From Butyrivibrio sp. MC2013 (GTDB lineage: Bacteria; Bacillota; Clostridia; Lachnospirales; Lachnospiraceae): DNA of 64,000 nt. The notes beneath the pieces are model-generated. The model saw nothing but the letters and a program-made list of their open reading frames with translations, was not told where the DNA came from and did not search any database. This document shows, in pieces, positions 58,001-64,000 of the stretch (position 1 is its first letter; each line of letters starts with the position of its first letter). The stretch spans positions 62,001 to 126,000 of the forward strand of contig NZ_AUKE01000010.1 of assembly GCF_000424585.1 (NCBI RefSeq). The letters are read 5' to 3'. Made by a program: the position numbers and the translations under genes.

Positions 58001-58650
58001 TTACGAAGAGAAATACAGTAATCCGTATTTTCTCCGGGAGAATCAATAAGCATGGACTTGGTATCTGCCACAAAGCTGACGGGATGCTTTTTGCTAACAC
58101 TGATCAGAAACTCCTCCATGTTCCTGTCGGAGCCCCTGACTGTACTAAGTCCTCTGTAAAGGCTTTCAAACCTGGCATCTGCACCATTTAAAACCTTGGT
58201 AAACTTGGATGAATAAAAAATATGGAGCGCCTCATTCCAATCACTCCTTGCCAGATTGGCAAAATGAAAAAGATTCCTGATATCCCCCATGCCGGACGAT
58301 ACCCTGGCCTCTGTTGCTTTTACTATAAAAGGAAGCTGGTATTCGCCTCTGTTGGATATGATCCTGAAGAAGCCGCTAACCTGGCTTCTGTCGTTCATGC
58401 CAACACTTCTGAATCTGTATATGATCTCATCCTGCTCACCTTCAAATCGGGGAGTAAGAACTTCCATTCTCATATCAGAAGAAGAAACGCTGCCTTCTGT
58501 GATCTTTCCCTTGGGACCACGTATGCTAAAGCTACCCTCTATCTCTTCATTCTCATTAACCGTAAGCTCAACAACGGTTGTTGAAAACTCCAGATTGCCC
58601 CTTTCATATTCAAATTGTCCGTTTAATATCCTGTCTATACACTCTCTCAA
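55039..58650 (-). CDS. Giant solenoid protein (DUF5717-like)
   Basis: This 1203-residue protein has two N-terminal beta-sandwich domains (residues 1-120, with STTVVELTVNENEEIEGSF; and about 190-295, ending TIPITVTMGGTRR), followed by some 700 residues of helical repeats of TPR type (for instance IEFRLYNAQYQITAMREGEG, LYCYYLYLQTLLTRDESDIS, FSYQSNLPWSQNAILYRYIH) and a C-terminal beta-rich part. It has no signal peptide, membrane segment or catalytic motif. The start is TTG 58650 with GGAG close upstream; no ATG fits. It is the first gene of the cluster and probably a large scaffold. I recall DUF5717 proteins of about this length. Confidence 0.7.
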   Translation of the reverse strand: MRECIDRILNGQFEYERGNLEFSTTVVELTVNENEEIEGSFSIRGPKGKITEGSVSSSDMRMEVLTPRFEGEQDEIIYRFRSVGMNDRSQVSGFFRIISNRGEYQLPFIVKATEARVSSGMGDIRNLFHFANLARSDWNEALHIFYSSKFTKVLNGADARFESLYRGLSTVRGSDRNMEEFLISVSKKHPVSFVADTKSMLIDSPGENTDYCISLRKNGWGYSYLEIDTGSDAIKADKTVLTEDDFLGSTAYFHFTIDRSCLHEGSNYCNISFRNPSGVLTIPITVTMGGTRRKELAEHVERKKYVSELMKLYVDFRCKRTDSVQWLNSTKRLISRMLALYPDDIEFRLYNAQYQITAMREGEGRFALEELRPDIEEGLRRGGEYEQQLYCYYLYLQTLLTRDESDISRVSEIIEEVYKRNRGNWRIAWILQYVSEEFSTDPSRRWNFLRDLYMDGCNSPVILLDAVHILRNNVILLSRLEEFELSVLSFAARENILTIPMMEQVVYLALKAKDYSPSLFRILKKCYEICQDKDSLTAICLLLMKDDRQDKDSFVWYRKAVEGQLRITRLYEYYMMSIEEDEEGRPLCPIDKMVLMYFSYQSNLPWSQNAILYRYIHEHRAEFLDLYENYRIQIEKFILEEIDLGHISPALGYLYENMLTSQMVDSGNASRLLTLMHTAGITVEDPAISSVIVVYDKCRKLVRYSVRSRHAEIPLYGSEYTLLFGDDKGNIFASSIEYKVRKYMRAGDLPALTIPYIQKGRENLDLFLCELGRSAYTISLENAERYRDLADSDLISDDVRAEIRSGLIRFYYDNDFIRQLKEYLEALAPELLQPRQRSEMLELMVLTGMYDKALDWIRKFGCTDVDPKIIMRLVNRAFDQDADSDDPALAEIAWYSFRRGKYDEAELIYLCATFNGSVREMRDLYRASRSFGIDAWNLLGRIMVQMIYTGTYLGDQIGIYKDYVKSGTNTDIELAYLALSSYDYFVKDEVTDAYIYDRIGYLHMTGTQLPEICKLAWMRFHAESELTLPGDSDRAIMEAFLEDAIAAGLYFDFFKNCLDIIPAMNEYADRTFLEYRTDPHTGCIVNYMLVDGESDSPEYTKIKLKEMFEGVYVTDFVLFEGEKVQYYITEEVVDPATGFTSPQLTESGTLSCDRATDMPGKRRYKMINELTARLAGDDDKAVFKLASDYEKYRFLSEELFKMN

Positions 58651-58715
58651 AACTCTCCACCCCGGAAGCAGTAAAAAAATTACAAGGCAGCCAGCCTATG
58701 CTTAGACCATTCTAA

Positions 58716-58760
58716 CACAAAAAACACCCGAAATATACTAAAGCTAGCATATTTCGGGCG
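58716..58760 (-). terminator. Terminator after htpG
   Basis: In the minus sense CGCCCGAAATATGCTA pairs with TAGTATATTTCGGGTG, followed by TTTTTTG. It lies 39 nt after the htpG stop. Between stop and stem is AACGACATAG, ten bases also found in hairpin arrays 1 and 2. Confidence 0.9.
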
Positions 58761-58798
58761 TTTTCTATAGATTAATCGCTATGTCGTTAACTTATTAT

Positions 58799-60898
58799 TT
58801 ACTCTGCGCCTGTAAGAAGTTCCATGATCTTGTTGGATCTGGAAATAAATGCAGCCATGTCATCTCCGGAAAGAGGCTCATTCTGGATGCGGGCCAGATC
58901 ATAGAGCTGCTCGCAGATCATACGATTGTTGCTGTCATCAGCCTTATCCATTACATACTTAACTAGGGGATGATTTGCATTAAGGATAAGAGTCTGTCCC
59001 TCACCCTTCATATCAGGCATTCCCATACCGTTCATGGCATACATTCTCATCATATCCTGCATACGTCTTGTCTCTTCAGATACTGTGAGAACTGAGGATA
59101 TCTTCTTGTCCTTGAGCTTTCTGATGCTGACTGTAAGCTTGTCATTGGACAGAGCCTTTCTCATTTTCTCCTGAAGTGCTGCTGCAGCCTCATCAAATTC
59201 CTTCTCAGCCTTCTTGGAAATCTTGGACTTGAATGTATCGCTGATCTCAGCATCTATTCTCTGGAATCTCAGATCCTGGTTCTTGGACTCAATAGCCTGC
59301 ATAAAAGGAGTATCAATATTGGTATTGAGCACAAATGCAGTCATCTTCTGAGCCTTGAAAAGCTTGATATACTGACTCTGCTGCTGCTCATCGGTCACAT
59401 AATAGATAGTGCGGGGTTCTTTATCCTCTTCGCTATCCTGACCCTTATTATCTGCTGCATTATCAGCTGCCGCAGCATCCTTTGCAGCTGTATTTTCTTC
59501 GCTACTTGTCTTCTCTTCCTCTTCTGCAGCTTCCTCCGCTTCCTTATTGATCTGAAGAGCTTCAGGAAGGGCATGGTACTGACCGTCCAGATCTTTGAAA
59601 AGGATGAAATCATTGATCTTCTCTGCAAACTTTTCATCCTTGAGATAACCGTATTTGATAAATGGAGCGATATCATCCCAATACTTATCATAGTTTTCTC
59701 TGTCTGTCTTGCACATGCCGGAAAGCTTCTCGGCAACCTTCTTGCTGATGTAGTCAGAGATCTTTTTCACAAAGCCGTCATTCTGAAGAGCACTTCTTGA
59801 CACATTCAGAGGCAGATCAGGGCAATCGATAACGCCCTTAAGGAGCATCAGATAATCCGGTATCACTTCCTTGATATTATCAGCTATGAATACCTGATTA
59901 TTATAAAGCTTGATCACACCCTCGATGGACTCAAATTCCATATTGATCTTGGGGAAATAGAGGATTCCCTTGAGATTGAAAGGATAGTCCATATTCAGGT
60001 GGATCCAGAAAAGAGGCTCCTTGTAATCATTAAAGGTCTTGCGATAAAACTCAAGGTAGTCATCCTTTGTGCAATCAGAAGGAGTCTTGGTCCAAAGAGG
60101 ATGAGTATCGTTCATAAGCCTGGGACGACGTCTGATCTTGAGCTTATTTTCTTCCTTTTCAGCACCATCCTTGTCTGCATCCTTCTTTTCTTCAGGAACG
60201 ATGACCTCGATCACCTCGTCATCAGGCCTCTTTTCAGACTCTTTGATAGTCTCTGTCTGATCCTCATTTGCCCTGGATATATAGATCTCATAAGGCATGA
60301 AAGAACAGTACTTCTGTACTACTTCCCTGGCCTTGTACTCATTACAGAACTCCAGACAGTCATCAGACAGGTGCAGAGTAATAGTGGTACCTACGCCCTG
60401 CTTATTGCCATCTGACATCTCAAACTCAGAACCGCCATCACAGGTCCAGTGAACAGGAGTGGCACCTTCTTTGTATGAAAGTGTATCAATGTCTACGCTC
60501 TCAGCTACCATAAATGTTGAATAGAAGCCCAGGCCAAAGTGACCAATGATCTGCTCGTCGCTTGCCTTATCCTTGTATTTCTCAAGGAAATCAGTAGCTC
60601 CTGAGAATGCAACCTGGTTGATATACTCTTCAACCTCAGCTTCTGTCATACCAATACCGTTATCGGTAACAGTTATAGTCTTATCTTTGTCATTAAGGAC
60701 TATATCTACTCTGGGTGTATATCCTTCGGGCAGCTCATAATCGCCCATTGCATCCATCTTTCTGATCTTGGTAATAGCATCACAGGCATTAGAAATGATC
60801 TCACGATAAAAAATATCATGGTCACTGTAAAGCCATTTCTTAATAATGGGAAACATGTTCTCGCTGTTAATACTTAAATTTCCTCTTTTGTCAGCCAT
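58799..60898 (-). CDS. htpG: Molecular chaperone HtpG (Hsp90)
   Basis: This 699-residue Hsp90 has the GHKL ATP site with REIISNACDAITKI near residue 38, VTDNGIGMTEAEVEEYIN near 77 and GHFGLGFYSTFMVAE near 115. The middle domain includes HLNMDYPFNLKGILYFPK and LPLNVSRSALQNDGFV, and the C-terminal dimerisation domain follows. It is 60-80 residues longer than common bacterial HtpG because of two highly charged insertions, one near residues 225-250 (EEKKDADKDGAEKEEN) and one near 465-505 (EEAAEEEEKTSSEENTAAKD and on). A CIRCE element and a promoter lie upstream. Confidence 0.95.
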   Translation of the reverse strand: MADKRGNLSINSENMFPIIKKWLYSDHDIFYREIISNACDAITKIRKMDAMGDYELPEGYTPRVDIVLNDKDKTITVTDNGIGMTEAEVEEYINQVAFSGATDFLEKYKDKASDEQIIGHFGLGFYSTFMVAESVDIDTLSYKEGATPVHWTCDGGSEFEMSDGNKQGVGTTITLHLSDDCLEFCNEYKAREVVQKYCSFMPYEIYISRANEDQTETIKESEKRPDDEVIEVIVPEEKKDADKDGAEKEENKLKIRRRPRLMNDTHPLWTKTPSDCTKDDYLEFYRKTFNDYKEPLFWIHLNMDYPFNLKGILYFPKINMEFESIEGVIKLYNNQVFIADNIKEVIPDYLMLLKGVIDCPDLPLNVSRSALQNDGFVKKISDYISKKVAEKLSGMCKTDRENYDKYWDDIAPFIKYGYLKDEKFAEKINDFILFKDLDGQYHALPEALQINKEAEEAAEEEEKTSSEENTAAKDAAAADNAADNKGQDSEEDKEPRTIYYVTDEQQQSQYIKLFKAQKMTAFVLNTNIDTPFMQAIESKNQDLRFQRIDAEISDTFKSKISKKAEKEFDEAAAALQEKMRKALSNDKLTVSIRKLKDKKISSVLTVSEETRRMQDMMRMYAMNGMGMPDMKGEGQTLILNANHPLVKYVMDKADDSNNRMICEQLYDLARIQNEPLSGDDMAAFISRSNKIMELLTGAE

Positions 60899-60940
60899 AT
60901 ACTGATTCCTCCGTGATGTAAAATTTAGAATACATAAGGT

Positions 60941-60969
60941 ATAGTAAGTCCCATAAATTTAAAAGTCAA
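60941..60969 (-). promoter_or_regulatory. Sigma-A promoter of htpG
   Basis: TTGACT (60964-60969), 17 nt and TACTAT (60941-60946) in the minus sense. The -35 lies 7 nt downstream of the CIRCE element. Confidence 0.75.
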
Positions 60970-60976
60970 TAGAAAA

Positions 60977-61003
60977 TTAGCACTCTCAAGGGCAGAGTGC
61001 TAA
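60977..61003. promoter_or_regulatory. CIRCE element (HrcA operator) upstream of htpG
   Basis: TTAGCACTC, nine nt, GAGTGCTAA: a perfect match to the CIRCE consensus. It predicts HrcA repression of htpG, which in Bacillus subtilis is not part of the HrcA regulon. Its position upstream of the -35 rather than downstream of the promoter is unusual. Confidence 0.95.
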
Positions 61004-61077
61004 TAATTAATGAAATATTTAGATTTTCATATCAAGATCAAAGAACAATCAACCAATATGACATCATAAAAATAAGC

Positions 61078-62085
61078 CTATTTTCTACGGATCACTTTCC
61101 AGGGATATATAAAGAACTCAGGATATACCAGCTTCTCCAGTATATAAGCAATGACACAAGACCCGCATATCCCGGCAAAGAGTCCCGATGCCACGTGCAC
61201 CGCAGGGTCAAATACTCCAAGACTCACAAGACCTACCCTCACTGCGCCTGCAAGAATGGTATGCATAAGATATATAGGGAAAGTATAATGCGAGAATACT
61301 TTTAATATAGAAGGCATATCCTGCCCCCTGTCTATATAGGAAAATACAAAGCAAAAGCCCAAAACTGCCATGCAGCCCATAAGGAAGGTCCATGGAGTAA
61401 ACTCTCCGCCAAGGCCATGGGTATATAGGACGACTGCCGTGATAACAAAAAAGATCAAAAGTACTGATCCCAAAAGGAGGATCCGCCTGTCTTTCCTGAT
61501 CTCACCTCCGGAGAACATATACATTGCCATACCAAGCACAAACCAAAAACCATATTGAGCCACAGATAAGAGCACAAAATTAAAGGCAAAAAAGCCGGAA
61601 AACTGATATAAAACAAAGAAAAGAAAGCAAAGAGCCGCCATAAGGTAATGACTTCTCACAAAGGGAATCAATAGGAACATGAAAAAAAGCGTGTAGAGAA
61701 ACCAATAAGGAGCCGTAGCGGGAGCCATAAATATAAAATCAAGGAGCTTGCCGCTCCTCATATTAACAGCATCCGCTGCCAGATCCTTGAGAAGCCAGGT
61801 CAGACAGGCAAAGGTCAGATAGGGCACCCCAAGAGAGATGAGCTTCTTAAAGAGAAAATCTATCCTGTACTCTCCCCTTCCATAGCCCTTCTTTTGATAG
61901 AGCCATCCACTGCAGACAAAAAAGAGCTGAACATGAAAGGTATAGATAGCCCAAAGAAAACCGGACAAGAAAAAGGACTTCCCTATGATGCCCCTGCGGC
62001 CAAGTCCCTGAAGAAGATGGCCAAGGACCACAAGAAAGCAAGCGGTCATTTTCATGTTATCCAGCCAGCTCTCCCTTTTGTCCAT
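61078..62085 (-). CDS. Acyltransferase-3 family membrane protein
   Basis: This 335-residue polytopic protein has about ten membrane helices and the acyltransferase-3 opening RESWLDNMKMTACFLVVLGHLLQGLG with the conserved His near residue 22, and the segment FVCSGWLYQKKGYG near 55. Family members O-acetylate surface polysaccharides. ATG 62085 overlaps the stop of the upstream PPIase gene (TAATG) and has GGGGAGG in front, so the two genes are coupled. The target is unknown. Confidence 0.85.
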   Translation of the reverse strand: MDKRESWLDNMKMTACFLVVLGHLLQGLGRRGIIGKSFFLSGFLWAIYTFHVQLFFVCSGWLYQKKGYGRGEYRIDFLFKKLISLGVPYLTFACLTWLLKDLAADAVNMRSGKLLDFIFMAPATAPYWFLYTLFFMFLLIPFVRSHYLMAALCFLFFVLYQFSGFFAFNFVLLSVAQYGFWFVLGMAMYMFSGGEIRKDRRILLLGSVLLIFFVITAVVLYTHGLGGEFTPWTFLMGCMAVLGFCFVFSYIDRGQDMPSILKVFSHYTFPIYLMHTILAGAVRVGLVSLGVFDPAVHVASGLFAGICGSCVIAYILEKLVYPEFFIYPWKVIRRK

Positions 62086-63140
62086 TAGTCCTCCCCAAAA
62101 TATGTGTTAAACACATCAAAAAAATCTGAAAGCTCTTCTACGCTGCCATCCTCTACCCGAACGCTATTCCAAAGCTCCTCATTGAGATCGCAGGCAAGCC
62201 CTCCCGCAAATGCATCATACTCCTCGCTAAAGGCCTCACTTTTCCTCTGAAGAGCTATTCTGACCTTGTTGGCCTCGGTCTCTTCACGGTTAAATGTGGT
62301 GACACACTTAAGGAGCACCAGTCCGTCGCCGGTTCTGATGACATCGGATACTTCTCCAGTTGACAGATTAAAAGCAGCATCTTCAAGGGCCTTGTCAACC
62401 TCACCCTTGCCAAAGGAAATAGTGCCTTCCGGAGCCTCATTCATGTCAGCCACAAAGCTCTCAAAATCAGCCCCTTCCTCAATCTGTTTTTTGACAGATT
62501 CCATATCCTTCCTGATATGATCCACCTCAGAATCAGACAAGGAAACGCCGTCAGCGCCCGTGGTATACCTCATGATCTGAAGGACCGTGATAGTCCTGGC
62601 CTCATCGTCACTGACCTCAGGATTTATGTCCCTTATAGTGTATTCATAAAGCTTGGAAGCCAGAGCGTTCTCCAGGAACATCTCATAGATAACATCCTCA
62701 GAAACGCCGGCCATAGCAGTGATATCTTCCTCCGTCAAAGACTCATAATAGGCTTCCGCTGCAGAATGGGCAGCTCCTATCTCTCTGTCATCCAGTTCGA
62801 TACCGTTTTTTCTGGCAAGCAGGACCATGGTCTTGACCCTTATCACCCCGGAGAGGCAAGCATCCTTGAGTCTTGCAGAGAGACTCTCATCTCCATCTCC
62901 AATAGTCCATATCTTCTCTCCAAGCCCGGCCTGATACTCCTCTCTCATATTGATAAGGTATACCTTTAGCTCCTGCATGCTGCAGCTAAGGTCTTCTATC
63001 CTGAGCACCTCATCTTCAGCAAATCCGCAGGTCATGATCACTTTAAGCCCTCCTGCACTGTACGATGCAGAAGAACTGCAGCCTGTGATCATAAGAAGAC
63101 AGGCTGCAAGCATACCTATTATTCTGATTTTATCAGTCAT
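62085..63140 (-). CDS. Peptidyl-prolyl isomerase lipoprotein (SurA/PrsA-like)
   Basis: This 351-residue protein has a lipoprotein signal ending LLMITGCSSSAS (lipobox ITGC), a SurA_N-like helical region (ILLARKNGIELDDREIGAAH type segment near residue 95) and a parvulin domain with ARTITVLQIMRYTTGADG near 185, AEFESFVAD-like GADFESFVADMNEAPEG near 230 and FNLSTGEVSDVIRTGDGLVLLK near 265. It probably folds exported proteins outside the membrane. ATG 63140 is used; an ATG six codons earlier (63158) is equally possible. Confidence 0.8.
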   Translation of the reverse strand: MTDKIRIIGMLAACLLMITGCSSSASYSAGGLKVIMTCGFAEDEVLRIEDLSCSMQELKVYLINMREEYQAGLGEKIWTIGDGDESLSARLKDACLSGVIRVKTMVLLARKNGIELDDREIGAAHSAAEAYYESLTEEDITAMAGVSEDVIYEMFLENALASKLYEYTIRDINPEVSDDEARTITVLQIMRYTTGADGVSLSDSEVDHIRKDMESVKKQIEEGADFESFVADMNEAPEGTISFGKGEVDKALEDAAFNLSTGEVSDVIRTGDGLVLLKCVTTFNREETEANKVRIALQRKSEAFSEEYDAFAGGLACDLNEELWNSVRVEDGSVEELSDFFDVFNTYFGED

Positions 63141-63173
63141 TTTGCCTTTGCAAGTCATAGTATTCCCGTTTCA

Positions 63174-64000
63174 TTAAGATCTGGAGGCCATGATACTTCT
63201 GGCTACGCTGATACCATTGGCACTGGCCTGCTGGAGTCCTCTTGTGACGCCTGCGCCATCACCGATAGCATAGAGTCCCTTGATACTGGTCTCAAAATTC
63301 TTATCTACAATAACCTTATTGGAATAGAACTTGACCTCTACGCCATACATTAGAGTCTCTTCGGAAGCAATACCGGGAGTCACCTTGTCCAGAGCCTGGA
63401 TCATCTCATCAAGGTCCACCATGATCCTGTGAGGGAATACCAATGACAGATCGCCGGGAACCGCATCCTTAAGTGTAGGGATCAGGTTATTACGGCACAG
63501 ACGCTCATCTGTAGTCCTGCGTCCACGCTTAAAGTCTCCATAGGTCTGTACCAGTATCCTGCCGCCGCAGAGCATATTGGAGAGCTGGGCGATCATCTTG
63601 CCATACTCTATAGGTGTCTTAAAAGGCTTGGTAAAATTCTTGGATACCAGAAGTGCAAAATTGGTATTACTGGTCTTGAACTCCTGAGCCTTGTATGCGT
63701 GTCCGTTTACCACAGCCAGATTGTCGTCATAATATTCTGCAGCGACTTCGCCTGAAGGATTGGTACAGAAGGTACGTACCTTATCATCAAATGTAGGAGT
63801 ATGATAGATCAGCTTGGCCTCATAGAGATTCTCATTGAGGAACTGCATCACTTCATCCCTGACTTCTACACGGACACCCACATCTACTGTACCGGGCTTG
63901 GTCTCAATGCCAAGATCTATACATACATCCTTGAACCAGTCAGCGCCGTCACGTCCAACTGCTATGATCACCCTGTCGGAATTAAAGGTATCGCCCTTCT
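63174..64000 (-). CDS. FAD-dependent oxidoreductase, C-terminal part (runs off window)
   Basis: The frame is open to the window edge, so the N-terminal FAD-binding part is missing. Visible features are VIIAVGRDGADWFKDVCIDLGIE, a substrate region with CTNPSGEVAAEYYDDNLAVVNGH, and the C-terminal FAD-binding signature GLYAIGDGAGVTRGLQQASANG. This matches the NAD(FAD)-utilising dehydrogenases of the COG2509 type, whose reaction is not well defined. The ATG/GTG at 63971 is internal to the gene. It is probably co-transcribed with the PPIase lipoprotein gene, 33 nt downstream. Confidence 0.8.
   Translation of the reverse strand, partial: KGDTFNSDRVIIAVGRDGADWFKDVCIDLGIETKPGTVDVGVRVEVRDEVMQFLNENLYEAKLIYHTPTFDDKVRTFCTNPSGEVAAEYYDDNLAVVNGHAYKAQEFKTSNTNFALLVSKNFTKPFKTPIEYGKMIAQLSNMLCGGRILVQTYGDFKRGRRTTDERLCRNNLIPTLKDAVPGDLSLVFPHRIMVDLDEMIQALDKVTPGIASEETLMYGVEVKFYSNKVIVDKNFETSIKGLYAIGDGAGVTRGLQQASANGISVARSIMASRS

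Overview
The window looks like the chromosome of an anaerobic, probably motile Firmicute, and most likely a member of the Lachnospiraceae. The signs are a type III glutamine synthetase, a desulfoferrodoxin, an HrcA-type CIRCE element, a sigma-28-like promoter, the infC-rpmI-rplT operon with an AUU start and a leader attenuator, and a four-gene cluster whose members resemble families (DUF5716/DUF5717) that I associate with this family. Nearly all genes are on the minus strand. The exceptions are a small Ser/Gln-rich protein, a VanZ-like protein, tRNA-Trp and a LysR regulator. There is no phage, CRISPR array or intact insertion sequence.

Layout. 1-12072: cell-envelope polymer genes. They comprise a partial GT4 glycosyltransferase, two separate MBOAT plus SGNH (DltB/DltD-like) acyl-transfer pairs, an amino-acid-activating AMP ligase and a fold-III PLP decarboxylase, with glnN in between. 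12141-18468: a CarD-type RNA polymerase-binding protein, a GNAT acetyltransferase, a Pro/Glu/Ala repeat protein, an ABC exporter and a protein behind a sigma-28-type promoter. 18458-27557: alpha/beta hydrolase, the AmmeMemoRadiSam pair, tRNA-Met, MATE exporter, argS, an SGNH hydrolase, queH and desulfoferrodoxin. 27590-35954: carAB and purL. 36005-42803: TetR with a hypothetical partner, VanZ, tRNA-Trp, a mini rubredoxin, DUF1284, and an ECF sigma/anti-sigma-like/VWA lipoprotein operon. 42881-51501: TetR, pepD, infC-rpmI-rplT, LysR, HAD phosphatase, purA and purB. 51617-58650: the four-gene cluster with a solenoid protein, an Hsp70-like protein, a TPR protein and a membrane coiled-coil protein. 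58799-64000: htpG, an acyltransferase-3, a PPIase lipoprotein and a partial FAD oxidoreductase.

Three things deserve most attention. First, four intergenic arrays of short hairpins (9372-9457, 12221-12353, 20331-20430, 27090-27180) each begin within a few bases of a stop codon. Their stems covary while the loop stays invariant, reading GGA on the plus strand and UCC in the mRNA sense. The plus-strand version matches the published CsrA-binding consensus, but it is antisense to the neighbouring genes. Second, the four overlapping genes at 51617-58650 look like one uncharacterised envelope-linked complex. Third, genes 6557-12072 form a dlt-like operon in which a PLP decarboxylase replaces the carrier protein gene, suggesting an aminoacyl or amine decoration of a surface polymer.

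Starts were chosen from visible Shine-Dalgarno sequences where possible. All family assignments come from reading motifs by eye; no search was run.
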